A DNA stretch of 64,000 bases from Microvelia longipes (GCA_018340805.1 JACMZG010001913.1:2570496-2634495); one strand, 5' to 3'; positions 1-12,669 are shown, numbered from the stretch's first letter. Numbers and translations are program-made. Notes: generated from the sequence alone by a model not told the origin.

Positions 1-288
1 TATATATAGTATTATTCTAAGTAAATAATTGTTATTATTTATCACTTCTTATCATTTATGGGGTGTATAAATTAATAGATACAGATTATTTATGTTACAG
101 TAGATACCAATTCCCAACAGATTTGCTATCTTAACATATTTACATTACTTATGCTCTATCATAATTGTGTCCAAATATGCATATGATGTAATGAAGCGAA
201 CCTATACGTTATTAACCCAAATTTACTAAACACTTTACCGTCCCTTAACTACATTCGTAGGTATAAGACAACGTATTGTATTCATAAA

Positions 289-400
289 TCATTTGATACT
301 ACCGAGTATTGCCAAACATGAATAGTTGACACAATATAATTGTGCGAGAGACAGCTAGGAAATGTAACAAGAAAAATGCAATGCTACTTCTCGAAATATT
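289..400 (-). repeat. Fragment of the hammerhead-unit repeat (ribozyme part absent)
   Basis: Matches the end of the 315-bp unit in minus orientation: ATTTGATACTACCGAG, AACATGAATAGTTGAC, ATAATTGTGCGAGAGAC and AATGCAATGCTAC are shared. The similarity stops near 400, before the ribozyme. It is an old 5'-truncated copy. Confidence 0.8.
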
Positions 401-1974
401 TTGTATGACATTCAAAGTGGGTAATTCACTCTAGTGAGTTGAAACTTGACACAAATATCAGAACTATCGTCTTATTGTGCTGTTCGAAAGATGATATTTA
501 TTCGTCTCAGATAACCTGTGGCTGAGTTATCAAAAATAAACTAGAAAATGGCATACAAGGTACTTCGGTACATGCTGAGAACGAGCACAGCGAGGCCGAA
601 GTTGTGATGGAAATATATCTTGCATTAAAACAACATTTAATTGAAGTTCAAAATTCAATTACCTAGTGTAGTATGGTAAGAACAATCTCAAACAATAGTG
701 AACTAATTATAGTAAACATAATATCGCAATCTTGTTTGCATAGATTGCAATACTTATCAATGTTTAATTTATTAATAAAAGGGATTGCCTGCATGATATT
801 ATTATTATTTTACAAATATTGATAAGGTGACACACTCTGACTAAACCTACAACACACCTTCCACAACACAAGGTAACCTGTTACCTTAAAGTAGAAGTAT
901 TCCTATAGTTAAGAACACAATATCTATTATTATACAGAATGTAATAGTTAATTAATATTATTATACATGTAAGTGTAAAAACATTTTGAACTAAATTTAT
1001 ATTCATAATAGATATTGTAATGATTAATTGTAAATAGTTATTAAATAAAGGATTTTTTGTTTAAAAAAAAAAAACATTTTTTCCTATGTTGTTTGCTTTA
1101 CTGGAAAACAGTACAAACCTTCTTTCTAATTGGTGTTTTTTATTGATGTTTCATTCTCTATGGTTGGTATTAGCTATAGCTGGTATACCTATTTGACTCA
1201 GAGTACAAACTAAAGTGATGTAGAAATTCATACAGTAGGGGTGGAGGCGGGGGTCACAGTGATCTAACTCCCTGGTTTTTAGGTGGTCCTAAAAAACAGG
1301 GATTAGTTGCATCAACTACCGCACCGAGCGCTAGTTTTCACCTTGTAACGTTCATCACTATTGTTATCAAGACTTCTATGTATGTTTATAAAAAATGTAA
1401 GCAAGACAATTTTTATCTTATTCATTAACTTTTTTTCTTTTTTAGTTGTTAATAAGATATTTTTTTTTAGAAAATAGGATAACGTGTTTTACGAAAGTTG
1501 TGTTATAATGAGACAACGAAGACATAAATTAAATTTATAATTTTCCGGTTTGATGTTTGTTTACAAACATTTTTGATGTTTTTGTTTACAAAATTTTGAT
1601 GTTTGTCTACAAATCATGGTTATCACGATATCAGATCTACTTAAAATTAACACAGCGTTTATATTTTTATAACATTTTATGAAAATTATACCTTTAAAAT
1701 AATTAATAGAATTTTTAACATTGTTAAAGATCCCTTTAAATAATTTAAATCCTGAAAATGAAGAACTAATTATTTTATATATGCTGTACAAGGTGAACTG
1801 ACCTGCCTCTAGTGGAGAAAGGGTGAACTTGAGCAGGTCCATCTAAAACAGCTTATTCCGGGGGAGTTAGACCACTGTGTCCCGCGCTCCCACCCTTACT
1901 GTATACATTTCTACATCACTTTAGTACAAACTTTTAGTTTCTTAGATCTTATAAAAAATATTTTTCGGATTGCA
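401..1974. other. AT-rich, no gene seen
   Basis: Apart from the poly(A) retro-end at 1022-1075, only weak repeats. GGGGGAGTTAGACCACTGTG near 1860 and its inverse near 1250-1275 bracket about 600 bp and may be the ends of an unnamed element. Confidence 0.5.
1022..1075 (+). mobile_element. Retroelement 3' tail with poly(A)
   Basis: AATAAAGGATTTTTTGTTTA followed by an A run; matches the endings at 22260 and 22969. Confidence 0.4.
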
Positions 1975-2173
1975 CAACTACACCTTTAGACTGATTTTTT
2001 TCAAAGATTCAACTCTCTAGCATAAATACACTGGGAGCTAAGATGATTACAAACACACACAAACACACGTACAGACAGACATCTTTGTGAAGCCTACTCA
2101 GGAGCTCTTAAAAACGCCTGAAACGGATATTTCCGGTGTCATCCTGGTTTCGGGTTTTTTAGCAAACATAATA
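1975..2173 (+). repeat. Family B, tail fragment
   Basis: Contains CTCTAGCATAAATACACTGG, the AC-rich ACACACGTACAGACAGAC block and CGGATATTTCCGGTG. A SINE is inserted at its end. Confidence 0.8.
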
Positions 2174-2428
2174 TATATAATAATAATATAATAATGCCCG
2201 TTTAGAGCCTTGCAGCTCATTAGGGATAACCTCTGCGGAAACAACCTCGGGTGGTAGTAGCAACCGTTACGCTCAAAGTGTATTCTAATGCTAGCGATAA
2301 GTTATTTAAACAATAATCTTCTATAAACTGAGAGCGTAACCTGGGATGCGAACCCAGACCTCCAAGGTGTCAAAGGTCAGTGTAAAGACTAACGCCTTAA
2401 CGACCTCGGCCACGGAGGCGGCCACTTT
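2174..2428 (-). mobile_element. tRNA-derived SINE inserted in repeat family B
   Basis: On the minus strand it starts with GGCCGAGGTCGTTAAGGCG (A-box type), followed by a B box GGTTCGCATCC, a body, and a tail ending GGGCATTATTATAT. Flanked by GCAAACATAATA (2162-2173) and GCAAACACAATA (2429-2440), a target duplication with one mismatch. The family B copy at 18045-18055 shows the uninterrupted site. Confidence 0.85.
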
Positions 2429-2724
2429 GCAAACACAATACTTTCTAGATACCTTCAGTATAAATGAGGATAAGTAAAATAAAAATCTTGTCTCCAACTA
2501 AAAATAGTCACTGAAATCTAATACAATGATGAGCGTAGAAAGCCTGCTAACGCTGAAACTTGTTATACTTACGTTATATTCTGGTCATAAGTTATATAGG
2601 TTATTTTTTATAAGTGTAATAGGTTATAATTTGTTTATAAGTTGTATAGGTTATAATTTGTTTTTTAGTTTTATAATTTATTGTAATGTCAATACATTAA
2701 CAATAAATAATCAGTCCAGAAACA

Positions 2725-2975
2725 TCATTTTGGGACTCTCAGGGGCTCTGTGTAACCTCATCAAAACCTCTTCCAAGAGTAAGTTAAGGTTATAAGAAAT
2801 CAATTTTCATCGGCTCGTGCACAATGTTTGTGTTTTGACTTATATTTTTAGCGCTCTACTATATAATTCACTGTGATGTTGTTCAGTTCATTTAATTATT
2901 GATAGTCGAAGGTGGTCAGGTTTCAAAATTCAAAACAATAGAGTCCCTCTAGTGATATATCTCTATGACTTCCCT
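2725..2975. repeat. Interspersed repeat family A, copy 1
   Basis: GGGACTCTCAGGGGCTCTG, AAGAGTAAGTTAAGGTTA, GATAGTCGAAGGTGGTCAGG, AAAATTCAAAACAATAGAGT. Copies at 8680-8912 and, partly, 28340-28495 and 15440-15500. Confidence 0.8.
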
Positions 2976-3647
2976 CATTTACGACTTTTCCTACAAAAAG
3001 AAATTCGTTATAAAAGAACAAATGCATAAAGCTTAGTTAATTAAAAAAATGAAATAAGTGATGCTTTTTCCCCAACAACATTCTTTCACCACCTTTATCG
3101 CTTTTACATTCATACTTTTAATTAAAAAATAAAATAAAACGCAAAAAAATTAATTTATAAATATTACTGCTCTTTCCTTTTTTAAAAAGTAATAAAAGCT
3201 TTGAAATTAATAATAATTGTGACGCCCACTTTTATGTATTTTTTAATTTTCTTCGAAAGTTTCCATTCAAACTTTTGTGTAGTTTTGTTTTATTCAAAAA
3301 TTTTAATTTAGACTCAGGTGGTCTCTTCTGTTTTTTGATTAAAGAAGATTTCTTTTTTTCAAATAATATTTGTTTAAATAAAAATTCATAGATAAAGGAA
3401 ATTATTGGTAAGTTTTGATTAACATTTGCAATTTTCCGGTTTGAAGGTTTTGACTTTTTCGAGTCAAATCTTAATTAATTATTGCTTTTGATGTTAATTT
3501 AAATTGGAAGGTGACTTTTATAAAGCCAGAGAACTTCTAATTTAAAAGTTATATAGAGTCTAACTCTGTCCGATGACAATTTTTTTCGGATATGTTATTA
3601 GATTAATTGAGTAAACACGTTAAATGTTGAAGAATTTATTACAAACT

Positions 3648-3816
3648 GACTGCTAACGCCCTACTAGTGGAAATTCGATGAACTTCACCAGTGACAGTAA
3701 AAAACTTTTCATTTCGCTGACTGTAAAAAAAAACTATGGAACAGACGGTAAAAATCACATTTTACCTTCTATTTCGAGGATAAGTGTATTCTTTACAGCC
3801 CCCTAAAAACATAAAT
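3648..3816. repeat. Interspersed repeat family D, copy 1
   Basis: Shares CTAGTGGAAATTCGATGAAC, CAGACGGTAAAA and TTTACAGCC with 16470-16636 in the same order. Confidence 0.65.
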
Positions 3817-3837
3817 GTTACTAATAAAACAATTTTT

Positions 3838-4557
3838 GTTTGTGGACTTATAAAAAAATAAAAACAGATTAATTACACAAAAGTCCTATATTTTCGTTAA
3901 TATATTATAATTAATTAAGCTTACGACAAAAAATTAGTCATCATCAGAGTTTAACAATATAAATGATAAAATAAATAATCAATTTTACAAACTGCTTCAC
4001 ATTGCGCTTTTGTATGGTCTGGTAAGCTATGTTTAAAAGAACTGTTACATTGAAGAATCTAAAAAAAAAAATCAGTGTTACCAATAATTTTAGTTGTAAA
4101 ACAATATTTTAAACTAAATCAAGAATTTTTAAGATATCAGAGTTCCTTATTAAATTTGAGTAAATGGAGCTTAATTTTTCTACATCTTTTTTAAAATAAC
4201 ATTATTATCAAATTTGACTATATTTATCATTTCTTTAACTTTCCTTTTTTGCCAATTAGGTTCGTTTTGTAAAATTCGGGTATTGTCAAAAGTAAAACTG
4301 TGTCCTGTATTATGTTTGTGGTTAGAAAGTCCAGTATTATTATTTTTTTTGCAGTCATATTTATGTTGGGCCAGTCTTTTATTTAGGTACTGTTTTGTTT
4401 CACCTATATAATATTGGGGACATTGTGAACAGGAAATTTTATATACTAATCCGGATTTTTGCTCTTTCTTTGTTTTTTCCTTATTTTTTTCAAAAGATAG
4501 CCGGTGTGATTTTTTTTTTGGTTTTTGAGCAATTTTAACGTTAGGTAGATTTTTTAT
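3838..4557 (-). mobile_element. 3' part of a Penelope-like retroelement (GIY-YIG domain and 3' end)
   Basis: The part at 4180-4557 holds the open frame; 3838-4179 is its downstream non-coding part, containing a decayed form of the CTGATGATGAC..GTCGAAA signature at about 3930-3955. The same 3' end is found in plus orientation at about 19628-19850. The reverse transcriptase part is not recognisable upstream, where in-frame stops appear. Confidence 0.75.
4180..4557 (-). pseudogene. GIY-YIG endonuclease domain of a Penelope-like element
   Basis: An uninterrupted minus-strand frame of about 125 residues begins after an in-frame stop and ends at TAG (4180-4182). It contains LPNVKIAQKPKKK, a basic linker, then GLVYKISCSQCPQYYIGETK, then LNKRLAQHKYD, SNHKHNTGHSF and NWQKRKVKEM. 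GLVY and YYIG are the two strands that name the GIY-YIG nuclease family; the CSQC pair between them and the downstream R..QH and H...TGH..F are characteristic of the C-terminal endonuclease of Penelope-like elements, which nicks target DNA. The frame lacks a start and the reverse transcriptase, so the copy is broken, but the nuclease motif itself looks intact. Confidence 0.85.
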
Positions 4558-4559
4558 TT

Positions 4560-7402
4560 AATGTTAAGTCCTTTTTATTTTTTCAGACAAGTTAGGATAA
4601 TTATTGGATCTTCATTATTAGCATTATAATTATTGTTAATATTATTATTAGAATTATTTAAATTTTGCATTTTTTCTTTGTTTTGTTTTATAAATTTGTT
4701 TATTAGGTAATTTGGAAAGTATTATATAAAAAGAGTTCATTTTACTCTTTTATTAGGGATCAAGCCTAATTATTTTAGGAAATATAGGTAGCAGCAAACA
4801 TAAGTCAGATTGATATGTTACAGTTACAACGGTTCAATGGGAAATTTAACTCCACGTCTCCTCCTTTACCACCTCTTCCGCAATCTTATTCATTTATATT
4901 TTATTAATTACTTTTTAATTCATTAAATAATAACTTAACTATTTTAAAAATTTGTTTGCTTATGGTCTCGCGTCAATAAAAAAGTATTAATATCTAGTTT
5001 TAATATCGGTGCAATACATGTATGTTATGTAATGTATAACCTGAGATTTGTATCTTGCGGTTTTATTATTTGATTTATTATTGAGTCCTGAATAAGATTT
5101 AATGTCAATTAAAAATAGAAGGTTCTAGCATCTCTCTCGGTAGATCTTCGGAAGCTAAAGTGAACGAAATCTACCTCAGCATGCCTCAGAAGCTAACTAG
5201 TTTATCTTCCTCGGCCTGATAGCTTCAACTGTTAATTAAGTTTCTTTCTTAACCATCCTTACTTAAGGTTTTCTCTTAGCGTTTTGGGAACTTCAGCTTG
5301 AGTTACAAAATGCCTTCCATCCCTTATTGCATCAATAATATCTTATTAACTATAATTACCTTACTCAATTTTACATCTGAAATTTATCGTAATACCTCCT
5401 CTAGGTATGTCACTGGACATTACGTATTGCTCTTGCATAAATGACTTGTTTTCACATTGTAAACATAGAATTTAAAATCATATTTGCAATTATTACCTTA
5501 CTTAGTTACGCCTCGGTAGTTTTATGTCATACCTCCCTCGGGGTTGCCTCAAGAACTTACTTATTGGCCAGAAACATAATATTTTCATATTATAAATACA
5601 CAATTATGTTTAAGTTATTCCATACTCTTCGCAGTCGATAGTTTAAACTTGTACATCTCGCGTATCCCTCTAGCCGTAAATGTGGTTGAACTCATGTTTG
5701 TTTTACAATTTTTTAAAAACGTACACAAGTCATTTGATAAAAATTAAACTAAGACTGATAATGAGATGAAACTTAGCACATATTAGTCTTATACATGGCT
5801 ATATGCGTGGCAAATTTCAATTCGATTAAATAATTTGTTCACGTTGTAAGCATATTAACGAGTTTGATAGAATTTGATGGATAACCGCTCGAACAGGTTA
5901 TCATTGATACATCATACTCATACTCATTTTCTTGGAGCTGATGAATAAAACAACCGGTGCGTGGTAAGGAAGAAAAGGAAGAATTAAGGAAGATCACTTT
6001 GTTTACGAACGTGTGAATCTACAGGTGTTATTTGTTGAATTAGCCGGCTATAATTTGAAAGTAGATATAAAATAGCGATGGAAATGGTGACTAAAGTTTA
6101 TAGATGTTGCTCGAAAGATGTGCTTAAGAAGAAACCTAAAATAAAGTGTAAAATACTGTTAACTGTTAAGTGTACCTAAAACTAGACGTAAGCACGTGCA
6201 AAACTTTGTTAGGGAACATTAAGGATGTTACGCAAAATATGTATATACAACTGTTTAGCCACAAGTCCAAACAATTTAAATTAAGGTAAAGTTTATACTA
6301 TTATTAAAATTTAATATTATGAAAGTAATCCCTAAATTTTAATTAAAAAAATGAAAAAGAGGCAGCTCTTTTAACTGCAATATCAAATCTGCCCGTGACG
6401 GCGTGGCGTTTATAATTTAATTCAAATTAATCATAGTCTACTAGGTAAGGTTTTTAAAAGTTGAGGTTTTTTTTTAATTTTAAAAAAGGTATTTTTAAAA
6501 GTAAAAGTTAAAATAGCGCCGAAAAGATAGAAATTACTTTTAATGTAATCTCAACATCTTTTGATTATCTTTATTTTTTTGTTCTTTTCATTTTTATTTT
6601 ATCCGTTTTATTTTACTTTATGTTTTACCTTTCAACTGAAAATGGGTAAAAATTACTCTTCTTTTAAAACCGCCGGAGATTATTATTTTTTTTTTGAAAT
6701 GGGTCTAAAAAGGAGAAGGAGGTTATGTTATTAAAATTCAATTTATTTTTTCTCTGAATAGAATGTGTTTAGGATATAGGGTACGTAACAAAGGGGAAGG
6801 GGGGAGAGGGGAGGGGGTTGAAAAAGAAAGAAGTAAGATCATATTTCCTGAGAAAAAATGGTTTAAAAATGTGAGAAATATATGAATAAGATTTCCTTAT
6901 TACATTTTTCTTTAGATTTGTGGAAATGTTAAGAGAAGGAATATAAGATTTAAAAAAAAGATGTATATTAAAATATTATATGCACAAAGTATATCATGCT
7001 TAGCGTTTACTATGGGGAAAACAAAAACTGTTTCCCAAATTTAAATATTATAATTTAATACAATTAAATTAAATATAATTATTTCTTATTACTTAATTAT
7101 TTATTATCATTTTATATACTAGCACTGATATCCGAGTTTTGCTCGGCAAATATTTTATTTATCAAACAACAAATTTTTAATTATTCCTTTGAGGAATACA
7201 AAAAATAAAAGTTGTTAACAGCTGATGCAACAGCAAGAAAATTCTCTGTCTAAGATGTTTTTATCTATCTGGCGATTCTCAAGCCGTGCTTTATGATTGC
7301 TTGGTAAGTTCCTCGATAAGTTGACGATCTTCGATAGTATGAGCTAGAAAATTTATCTCATCTCGATAAAAGAATTAGGGGTAAAATCCCGAGGTGTTCC
7401 GT
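4560..7402. other. AT-rich stretch, little recognised
   Basis: Holds a family B middle fragment (about 5685-5850) and simple T- or A-rich runs. No ORF with recognisable content. Confidence 0.5.
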
Positions 7403-7417
7403 ACCCGATTAACTATA

Positions 7418-7667
7418 AATAAAATAAAATAAAATAAAATAAAATGCCCGTTTTAGGGCCTTTCGGCCCATCAGGGTATTCACCCTGCGGGAACAACCTC
7501 AGGTGGGTTGCATCTACTACACTCTAAGAATTAATTAAAGTTGGCGAAATCATTTAAATACAAATACTATTCATAAAATCTTAGAGCATAGCCCGGGCTG
7601 CGAACCCGACCTCCGGTGCCGAAATCGAACGCCTTTACGATCACGGCCACGGAGGCAGACAACCTTA
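7418..7667 (-). mobile_element. tRNA-derived SINE with a 15-bp target duplication
   Basis: Same family as the copy at 2174. ACCCGATTAACTATA is present at 7403-7417 and 7668-7682. On the minus strand the SINE starts in a tRNA-like head (GTGGCC..CGTAAAGGCGTTC, GGTTCGCAGCCC) and ends in a (TTTTA)n tail. The tail type and duplication fit LINE-driven insertion. Confidence 0.9.
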
Positions 7668-8679
7668 ACCCGATTAACTATAGCGATCCTTAATGACACG
7701 CATACAAACGTCAGAAGTATTATAAATCTTCTTCTGAATTCTGAAAAGAATAAAAAGAATAAAAAGAATAAAAAGAATCTTCCTCAAATGATTTAAACAA
7801 AAAACTCGTTTAAGTTATTTCAAATGAATTAAATAAATAAAGTTAACAAAAAGACTTGATAAATTTATTACTTAAAATAAAAAAGTCGACAACCGTTAAG
7901 TATTTCAAGTTCAACTTAGACTATACAAAGAATTGAAATTTCAAGTAGTATTACAAAGGATACTTTTCACAAAGGATTGCTCTCTAAAAGAGCTCACATA
8001 CAAAGTTAATACAGCGCCAATAAAAAGGTAATGTGATTTTGCTGAAGCGTACTAACATATCTGGAAATTGATTCAAAAGGGTTTAATTATTTATTACGTA
8101 TTATTTATTATCATTTGATATTTAAGGTAATGCATAATGTTTAAGTTACTGCAGTCATATAATACCTCGTTACCTTTATTGATTGACATATATAGTCCTA
8201 GATGTTTAAATGCAAAGACAATATGCTTACTAAAGACTCTGTATCAGGGTAGCGTATATCTACTTTATATTCTACCCTTATATTCTCTCCTTGTTGTATT
8301 CGGTTTGAATTCTTTTACGAAAAGCTAAATATTCAACGAGATATTCTAAGACCGATAAAACTGTCGGAAATGAGACGGAAAAGGTTAATATTTTTAAAAT
8401 TATTATTATTAGTAAAATAATATTTTTTTTTGACATAAGTAGAATGAAAAATTGTTATTTATTATAAATTAGATGGAAAATGTTGACTTTATTTTTATTA
8501 TACTTTTAAATATTTCTTTTTTTACTTACTTTTTAATTTTGTTGTTTAGAGTTGTAAAGTTGTGTTTATTTACGTATGAAAGGAGGGTTTGTGGAGGACC
8601 TTATTTTCAATAATCTTTAGAGATATATACTAGAGGGGGCATAGCATATCCTAATTTACCGAGAGGCCTAAAACATTTT

Positions 8680-8912
8680 TTGGGGCTCTCAGGGGTTCTG
8701 TGTAACCTCCTTCAAGAGTAAGTTAAGGTTAAAATAAATCAACTCTTTTTGGCCCTCCGAACATTATCTGTGTTTTAATATGTATTTAAACGTTATTTAA
8801 AATATGTTACTGTAATTTTGTTCTATTTATTTGATTATATTGAAAGTCGAAGGAGGTCAGGTTACTTTTTCGATGTTTCAAAATTCAACCAATAGTAATA
8901 ATACTCTAGTAA
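8680..8912. repeat. Interspersed repeat family A, copy 2
   Basis: GGGGCTCTCAGGGGTTCTG, AAGAGTAAGTTAAGGTTA, AAAGTCGAAGGAGGTCAGG in the same order as copy 1. Confidence 0.8.
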
Positions 8913-9330
8913 TAATACTGTATGTAATAATGTTGGTGTATTACTAGTCTGTGTATAGAAATGAAAATACAATTAGTTAAAGTGGCAACAATGTATATAT
9001 TTACATATCGATTGGTTTTTACTTTTTTCAACAAAATATCATGCGATATCTATTCTCTGACATTCTATTCCGATTCTGCGGAGCTCAACATTTTGAGTGA
9101 ATGGTAATGACATTTTTATAACTAACGTACAGTTGATGTTATACTCATGCTTTAAATCGGTGTAAACTTTGTCCAATACTTCTACCCTCTTTTAACCATC
9201 AGTATGAAATCTAAATTGTTAACAATAACATAGTAGATCATAGACCTTTGATTTTTTTCTAATGACCAGCATTGACTTTACAGTTCAGTTTTGTAGAGCA
9301 TTGTGTTTCTATCCATGATGTCCTACATCC

Positions 9331-9364
9331 CTGAAGATGCCTCCCACAGTGGAAGCGAAACGTC
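9331..9364 (+). ncRNA. Hammerhead-like motif: CTGAAGATG...GCGAAACGTC
   Basis: CTGAAGA fits CUGANGA; the middle part can form a weak GC and CCA/TGG stem; GAAACGTC provides GAAA followed by the palindrome ACGT and a cleavable GUC. This is the form seen near the ends of Penelope-like elements, in which stem-loop III is reduced to a palindrome. The surrounding element is not otherwise recognisable. Confidence 0.4.
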
Positions 9365-9754
9365 GGATTCTTCATCTACATTGACGCGGTCACCACAGGA
9401 AAACCTAAATCTTCATAGACTTTACATATTTACAATATTTGCGAGTTGTGTTATGTTTTGTTGCCTATACAGATGAATTTAAGGAGCCTACTAGAACTGT
9501 TGGACAGAGCAAGTCGAATGCGTATTAAATTAATCTTAAAGTAGAACTCATTATAAAGGTTCATTGAGGCAGTCATTCGTTTAGATGATTCGTTAGGCAC
9601 AGTGGTCCACAAGCCGTTTCTTAATTTATTTTCCTTTGGAATGCTTGCTTTCATGCGGACCTATCTAGGTTATGCTAATGAAATATTTTCATCAGTATAT
9701 TGGAATAATTTCTATGAAAAATCCATGCAAATTAACTCACAAGTAAAAGTGGTA

Positions 9755-9961
9755 CTGTTCCGACTGTGGAACATACTCCAAAAACCTGTGTAAGAACTGG
9801 ATTTGTACAAAGGAAAAGAAGGGTTGTGGACCATCGCTTACTTGTAAAGTAAAAATGTTTCGTCTTTTTGGACCTCTGAGTATTAAGAGTGATCGTATTA
9901 ACTCCAAAACGGATTCATTTAATTTTGTGGCTAAAACACATGGAAAGCGACACCCTACTTA
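9755..9961 (+). pseudogene. Cysteine-rich fragment, unrecognised
   Basis: After a stop, the frame reads KWYCSDCGTYSKNLCKNW, then ICTKEKKGCGPSLTCK and about 30 more residues before TAA. Six cysteines in the order C-x2-C-x7-C-x4-C-x6-C-x6-C resemble a zinc-binding tail such as those at the C-terminus of some DNA transposases. The upstream frame (9602-9793, HKPFLNLFSFGMLAFM) may belong to the same ruined gene. No family assignment is claimed. Confidence 0.3.
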
Positions 9962-10619
9962 ATCATTGCTTTCTTATTAATTTCACACTAGCTTTACTTG
10001 GTTCAGCGTTCCAAAAAATTTAAATACAGACAAATTCCTGTGAAAATTTATACCTTGAATCTTCTATTCTTTAAATTTTTGCTGACTTAACAAACTGAGT
10101 TACTGATTTAAAAAATCTAGATTTTATTAAGATTCTTGTCGTCCCCAAATTCGATTTTCATATCAATGATTTTTATTATTTTTTTAAATAATCACTCCAT
10201 TGGTTTTACTTAGCTCAATACTTTGTTTGATCTCGTAATATGGTAAACGCAATAGGTAAATAATATGATAATAAGAAAATCAATAGTATGTACTTTGTAA
10301 CTTTGAAGTAAAATAAAATGTTTTCATTAATGGCATAGTTAGAACTAAACTGCATTTCTTAATGTATTTTAAAACAAACTATAAAGTGTTATCATAGAAA
10401 GTGGTAGCACTTATGTCAATTAACCTAAAGAGACGGGAATGAACTCAAAGAATTTGACTACCTTGGTAGATTCAAGCGTGTTGCTATGAAGTATAAATTC
10501 AACTTTATCTCCAGACTGTGTATAATGTAAAGTTTATTGACTAGTTTTTAGGGAGTAAAGACGCACTTTTCACTCCCAAGAGAGAGTGTTCCCTATTACT
10601 GGGTTATTAGAGCCAATTA

Positions 10620-10975
10620 TATCATTTTTTTTAGGGGAGTGGTATTCTCTAAATTTATACAGGTGACTGATCAATTTTTGTCATTCGGAGGTGGCTCCCC
10701 AAAATTTATTTAGGCACCCGACCAACATTTTTTTTTAATTCCTCAAAATCGGTTTCTGGTCAAAAGAAGTTGTTGGGAGCTATACTTTTTTTGAATTTTT
10801 TTGAGGGCATCATTCCCAAAATTTATAAGGGGGACCCAACCAAAAAAAAAATTATTGACTCAAAATCCGTTTTATGTCAAAAGATGTTGTTTGGAGCTAT
10901 ACATTTTCTTTTTTTTTTGATTTTTGGAGGCAACCCCCCTAAATGTTTTAAGGGGGTCTGACCCAAAAAAAATTA
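10620..10975. repeat. Short degenerate tandem duplication inside the TIR element
   Basis: Three imperfect copies of a block of about 105 bp with the landmarks GGTCAAAAGAAGTTGTTGGG, AAAATTTATAAGGGGG and GACCCAACC. The 63-residue ORF over it is a by-product. Confidence 0.6.
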
Positions 10976-12226
10976 AAATAAAATACGACAAAACATATTA
11001 AAATAAAATCAACGGCTGGAGATAAAATCTTCTTTTCACCTTGAGAGTAATATTAAATTTTCCCCCTCGCAGTTACCTTTCCTCGGATTCGTCTCGAGAG
11101 TTAATAGTTATAACTACCTGGGCTTTGCCTCAGGAGTTAAATACATAAATTTCCTCGGCTTCGCCTTGGGAGTAAAATACTTTGGTTCCCTCGGCTTACG
11201 CCTTAGGAACCAACTAAATGCTCAGGGAAATAATAGCATTCTTTACTCCCTTGGTTCATAAATAACTGTTTTCTCTGCAGGCAGAAGAATTCTTAAGTTT
11301 ATTTTTGGCACTTTAAATTAAAACATTTCCCTTATCATTTTTTGTCAACAAAATACTTATAATGTCTAAAAATAGTTACTGGAGGGATATTATTTTTTCG
11401 TACGCTTTTGATCAACTACACTTACATAATAAGGAAAAGTTAGAAGGTATTCGACTAAACTTTGCTCAATAATTTTTCTTTAAGTTTAATTCAACAAGCC
11501 TGTTCGTTGAAGAATTTGTCGAAGTTAATTAGGCGAAGAATTTTGAAAGACAAGGAATTTTCAAGAATAATAAAAATAACAATCTTAAAGAATCTTTGTT
11601 TAGTTTCAACAAAATTGTTGCTTCTGCTGACGAATGGATCGTAATTTGGAAGAGAAGGCTCAATAATTTTAACAACTTTGGTAACACTGTTATTTTATCT
11701 TCTCTGCTTTGATATTTATCTCTAGATGGACATACCCTTTGGATACACTTTTCCTTTTCATTGTCCAAGTGACTTTATCTGTTGTTGACATTCTTAAACG
11801 TGTAAATAATAATAATATATAATGGAGACGGAATTATTTGGAACAGCTTATGGATTGAGAACAGTTTGAAGCAGTGAGATGAGCGGAGAAAATCTAATGT
11901 GGTGAAGAAATAGTTATTTATGCACCAAGGGAGTAAAGAATGTCATTATTCCCCTGAGCATTATGTTGGTTCCTGAGGCGAAAGCCGAGGGAACCAAAGG
12001 ATTTAAATCCTGAGGCGAAGCCGAGGGATTTAGTTGTTTAACTCCTGAGGCAAAGCCGAGGGAGTTATAGCTATTTACTCCCGAGGCGAAGCTGAGGGAG
12101 GAAATTATTGCGAGGGAATAATGGCATTTTACTCCCAAGGTGCATACAAGATTTTATCTCCAGACGTCGACAATAAAGTAAGAATGTCTTTTTTCATTTC
12201 TTTTTTCAAGATTTTTTAACTGAAAA

Positions 12227-12662
12227 TTATTTTACTTTTATTATAAGAAACTCGTCGTTTGGTGAATTATGCAAAAAGTCTTTAACTTGGTTCTTAGTAA
12301 AAACATTCGCTTTCTTTGCAACATAACCTTCGTTTTTTTCTTTTTAATAATGCTATTAGTAATGCATAGCTTTTGATATTAAAATTTTCTCTCACAAGCA
12401 AAGATGATTTGATCATTGAATGCAGTGACCGCAGACTTGACGCCTGTTTTGTTTTTCATTCATTATTAAAATAAACAAGCAATGCATTTTCACTTACTTG
12501 TTGTAAATTATGATCATGGCACCAACTTTTAAAATTGTTACATGCTTTGTCATATAACTTCGTTGGTAACAAGTTTTCTTTTACCAAGTTCGCTTCAATA
12601 GCAATGTCAGGAGGTGTATTGTTAAAAAGTTCGTCAATATCGCACACAATATTATCTGACAT
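12227..12662 (-). pseudogene. Crypton-like tyrosine recombinase, N-terminal SAM-like domain (broken)
   Basis: The minus-strand frame from ATG at 12662 gives ENLLPTKLYDKACNNFKSWC, then QVSENALLVYFNNE and a TGA. Reading on in the same frame gives KTKQASSLRSLHSMIKSS and NIKSYALLIALLKRK; after a one-base shift in an A-run near 12340 it gives EGYVAKKANVFTKNQVKDFL and ends at 12227. The order LP.K....Y..F..W, SENVLLAYF, SSL.S..SMLK, K..EGY..KK..VFT...V..FL is the N-terminal DNA-binding region of Crypton-type tyrosine recombinases found in insects. The final AAA/GTAAAA could be a splice donor to a missing catalytic part. One stop and one frameshift show decay. Confidence 0.65.
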
Positions 12663-12669
12663 AATTGAA

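Noticed and set aside
5735..5785. CTGATAATGAGATGAAAC as another hammerhead
   Set aside because: No stem II or stem III can be drawn; it is part of family B.
9451..9654. 67-residue minus ORF
   Set aside because: No motif and overlaps the plus-strand fragment; considered chance.
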